Assembly (NCBI GenBank): GCA_009746045.1
Contig: RPFO01000130.1
Span: 1,644,625-1,677,124, forward strand
Direction: 5' to 3'
Length of the DNA stretch: 32,500 nt
Source: Mesostigma viride
Lineage: Eukaryota > Streptophyta > Mesostigmatophyceae > Mesostigmatales > Mesostigmataceae
This document shows, in pieces, positions 31,446 through 32,500 of the stretch (position 1 is its first letter; every line of letters starts with the position of its first letter). The notes beneath the pieces are model-generated. The model ran no database searches. It saw only the letters and a program-made list of their open reading frames with translations, and was not told where the DNA came from. The position numbers and the translations under genes are program-made.

Positions 31446-31580
31446 GTATGTGCGATAGAGCGACTAGCGGCGTGCCTGCCCTAATTGGAAGATATCCGGT
31501 GGCAAGGTAGGGTGTGTGTGGTATAGTGACCATCGGCCTGCCTTGTCAGAAAGATGTCTCGCATCCAGATGAGGTAATGC
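31446..31580 (+). repeat. Two echoes of the exon-14 end and donor
   Basis: The exon end TGCCCTATTCAGAAGACATC CGG...GAG AAG|GTATG (from 31411) is echoed from 31477 (TGCCCTAATTGGAAGATATC CGG...CAAG|GTAGG) and from 31539 (TGCCTTGTCAGAAAGATGTC ...GATGAG|GTAATG). Spacings are 66 and 62 bp. In the second echo, 31550-31573 (24 nt, KDVSHPDE) has an acceptor (TTGTCAG) and donor and starts and ends in phase 0. It could be a real microexon. Confidence 0.75.
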
Positions 31581-32238
31581 GTGATAAAAGCTACCATTAA
31601 ACTGTCATATTTGGAGCCATTCACAAGTCCTATTCGGAACATGCCCGACAGTCCTACAAGGAGCGCCCACGATACCTTGGCTCCTTTGGTCACTCGTATT
31701 CGTTATTCTACTACCGTGACACCAGCTATGGCTCGCACATCTGTTTTCTGTGGGTGGGAGAGAAGCATTCCTTCGAACTTTATCAAGCTATGATAGCTTA
31801 GCAGCGAAAGCAAACGCCAGAAGAGATTCCCATTGGAACAAGAGATTCCCTAGGAACGAGCAAGCAACCCTGCGGGCTCAATCATAAACTGGTCATGTAG
31901 ACACCTTGACGACCTCCAATCTTGTCTTGATTCTCCCTGTCCGTATGATACTCGATTTGATATACCTGATACTTTTTTGATACCCCTATCTACTAATATT
32001 TTATTTTGATTTCCTGATACTTGTTTGATACCCCTATCTACATATTCCTCCCAGCTTTTCTTTCAATACGCTAATCGTGTCAGTTTTGAAATCCTGTTGA
32101 TACGTCAGCTGCGGAACCATTATTACTTCTTTGCAAGTCCCTCAGGCTAAGGTGCCTTGCTACCCTGTATGCTCTTGATGCTATTTTTTCTTGCTAAGGT
32201 AGTTGACCCGCTTAGAATCCCTATTATTCTTTCTACCA
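31581..32238 (+). other. Ku70 intron 14
   Basis: AT-rich sequence with a short duplication (TTTTTGATACCCCTATCTAC at about 31974 and a near-copy at about 32023). No further Ku70 exon is recognised before the window ends. Confidence 0.5.
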
Positions 32239-32500
32239 TGGTCCCCTTGGCCCCTTGGCCCCTTGGCCCCTTGGCCCCTTGGCCCCTTGGCCCCTTGGCC
32301 CCTTGGCCCCTTGGCCCCTTGGCCCCTTGGCCCCTTGGCCCCTTGGCCCCTTGGCCCCTTGGCCCCTTGGCCCCTGGCCCCTTGGCCCCTTGGCCCCTTG
32401 GCCCCTTGGCCCCTTGGCCCCTTGGCCCCTTGGCCCCTTGGCCCCTTGGCCCCTTGGCCCCTTGGCCCCTTGGCCCCTTGGCCCCTTGGCCCCTTGGCCC
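32239..32500 (+). repeat. (CCCCTTGG)n array, continues past window
   Basis: About 32 copies of an 8-bp unit (CCCCTTGG). The only irregularity seen is one shortened unit near 32372. It runs to the last base, so its real length is unknown. It probably lies in a Ku70 intron. Confidence 0.95.

Overview
The window looks like nuclear DNA from a green alga. It carries two intron-rich plus-strand genes, each recognised by reassembling small exons whose splice phases agree. The first is the 3' end of a plastid lipid-transport ATPase gene (TGD3), which points to a chloroplast-bearing eukaryote. The second is the 5' three-quarters of a Ku70 gene. I cannot name the species. The expansion of introns by simple repeats and the many decayed retrotransposons fit a large, repeat-rich algal genome.

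Layout. 1-2001 is intron of TGD3, almost all a G-rich 8-bp-period array. TGD3 exons are at 2002-2150, 5464-5548 and 10950-10991 (stop). The two introns between them hold a 63-bp tandem repeat that starts on the splice donor, a 9-bp minisatellite, two long (CATACTTG)n arrays and a 2-kb duplicated cassette between those arrays. From about 11.0 to 18.5 kb lies an intergenic graveyard of non-LTR retrotransposons. It contains a tRNA-like SINE, an ORF1-only LINE derivative on the minus strand, a plus-strand LINE with endonuclease and 3' end but no reverse transcriptase, and a plus-strand LINE with a frameshifted reverse transcriptase. From 19368 to 31445 there are 14 exons of Ku70 (450 codons, in frame throughout). 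The 3' end of that gene is outside the window. The window ends in another 8-bp-period array, (CCCCTTGG)n.

The two genes are unrelated in pathway: TGD3 acts in import of ER-derived lipid into the chloroplast, Ku70 in non-homologous end joining. The most interesting feature is structural. Many introns contain diverged copies ('echoes') of the edge of the adjacent exon together with its splice site. Acceptor plus exon start is repeated upstream, and exon end plus donor is repeated downstream, commonly 60-100 bp away. At least three echoes have usable splice sites and symmetric phase, so they could be spliced in as small in-frame exons. I do not know of a described system matching this. Local tandem duplication across exon boundaries is the simplest explanation.

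Limits: all homology calls were made by eye from translated motifs. Exon boundaries rest on GT/AG sites plus phase agreement, not on transcripts. Array lengths depend on the assembly.
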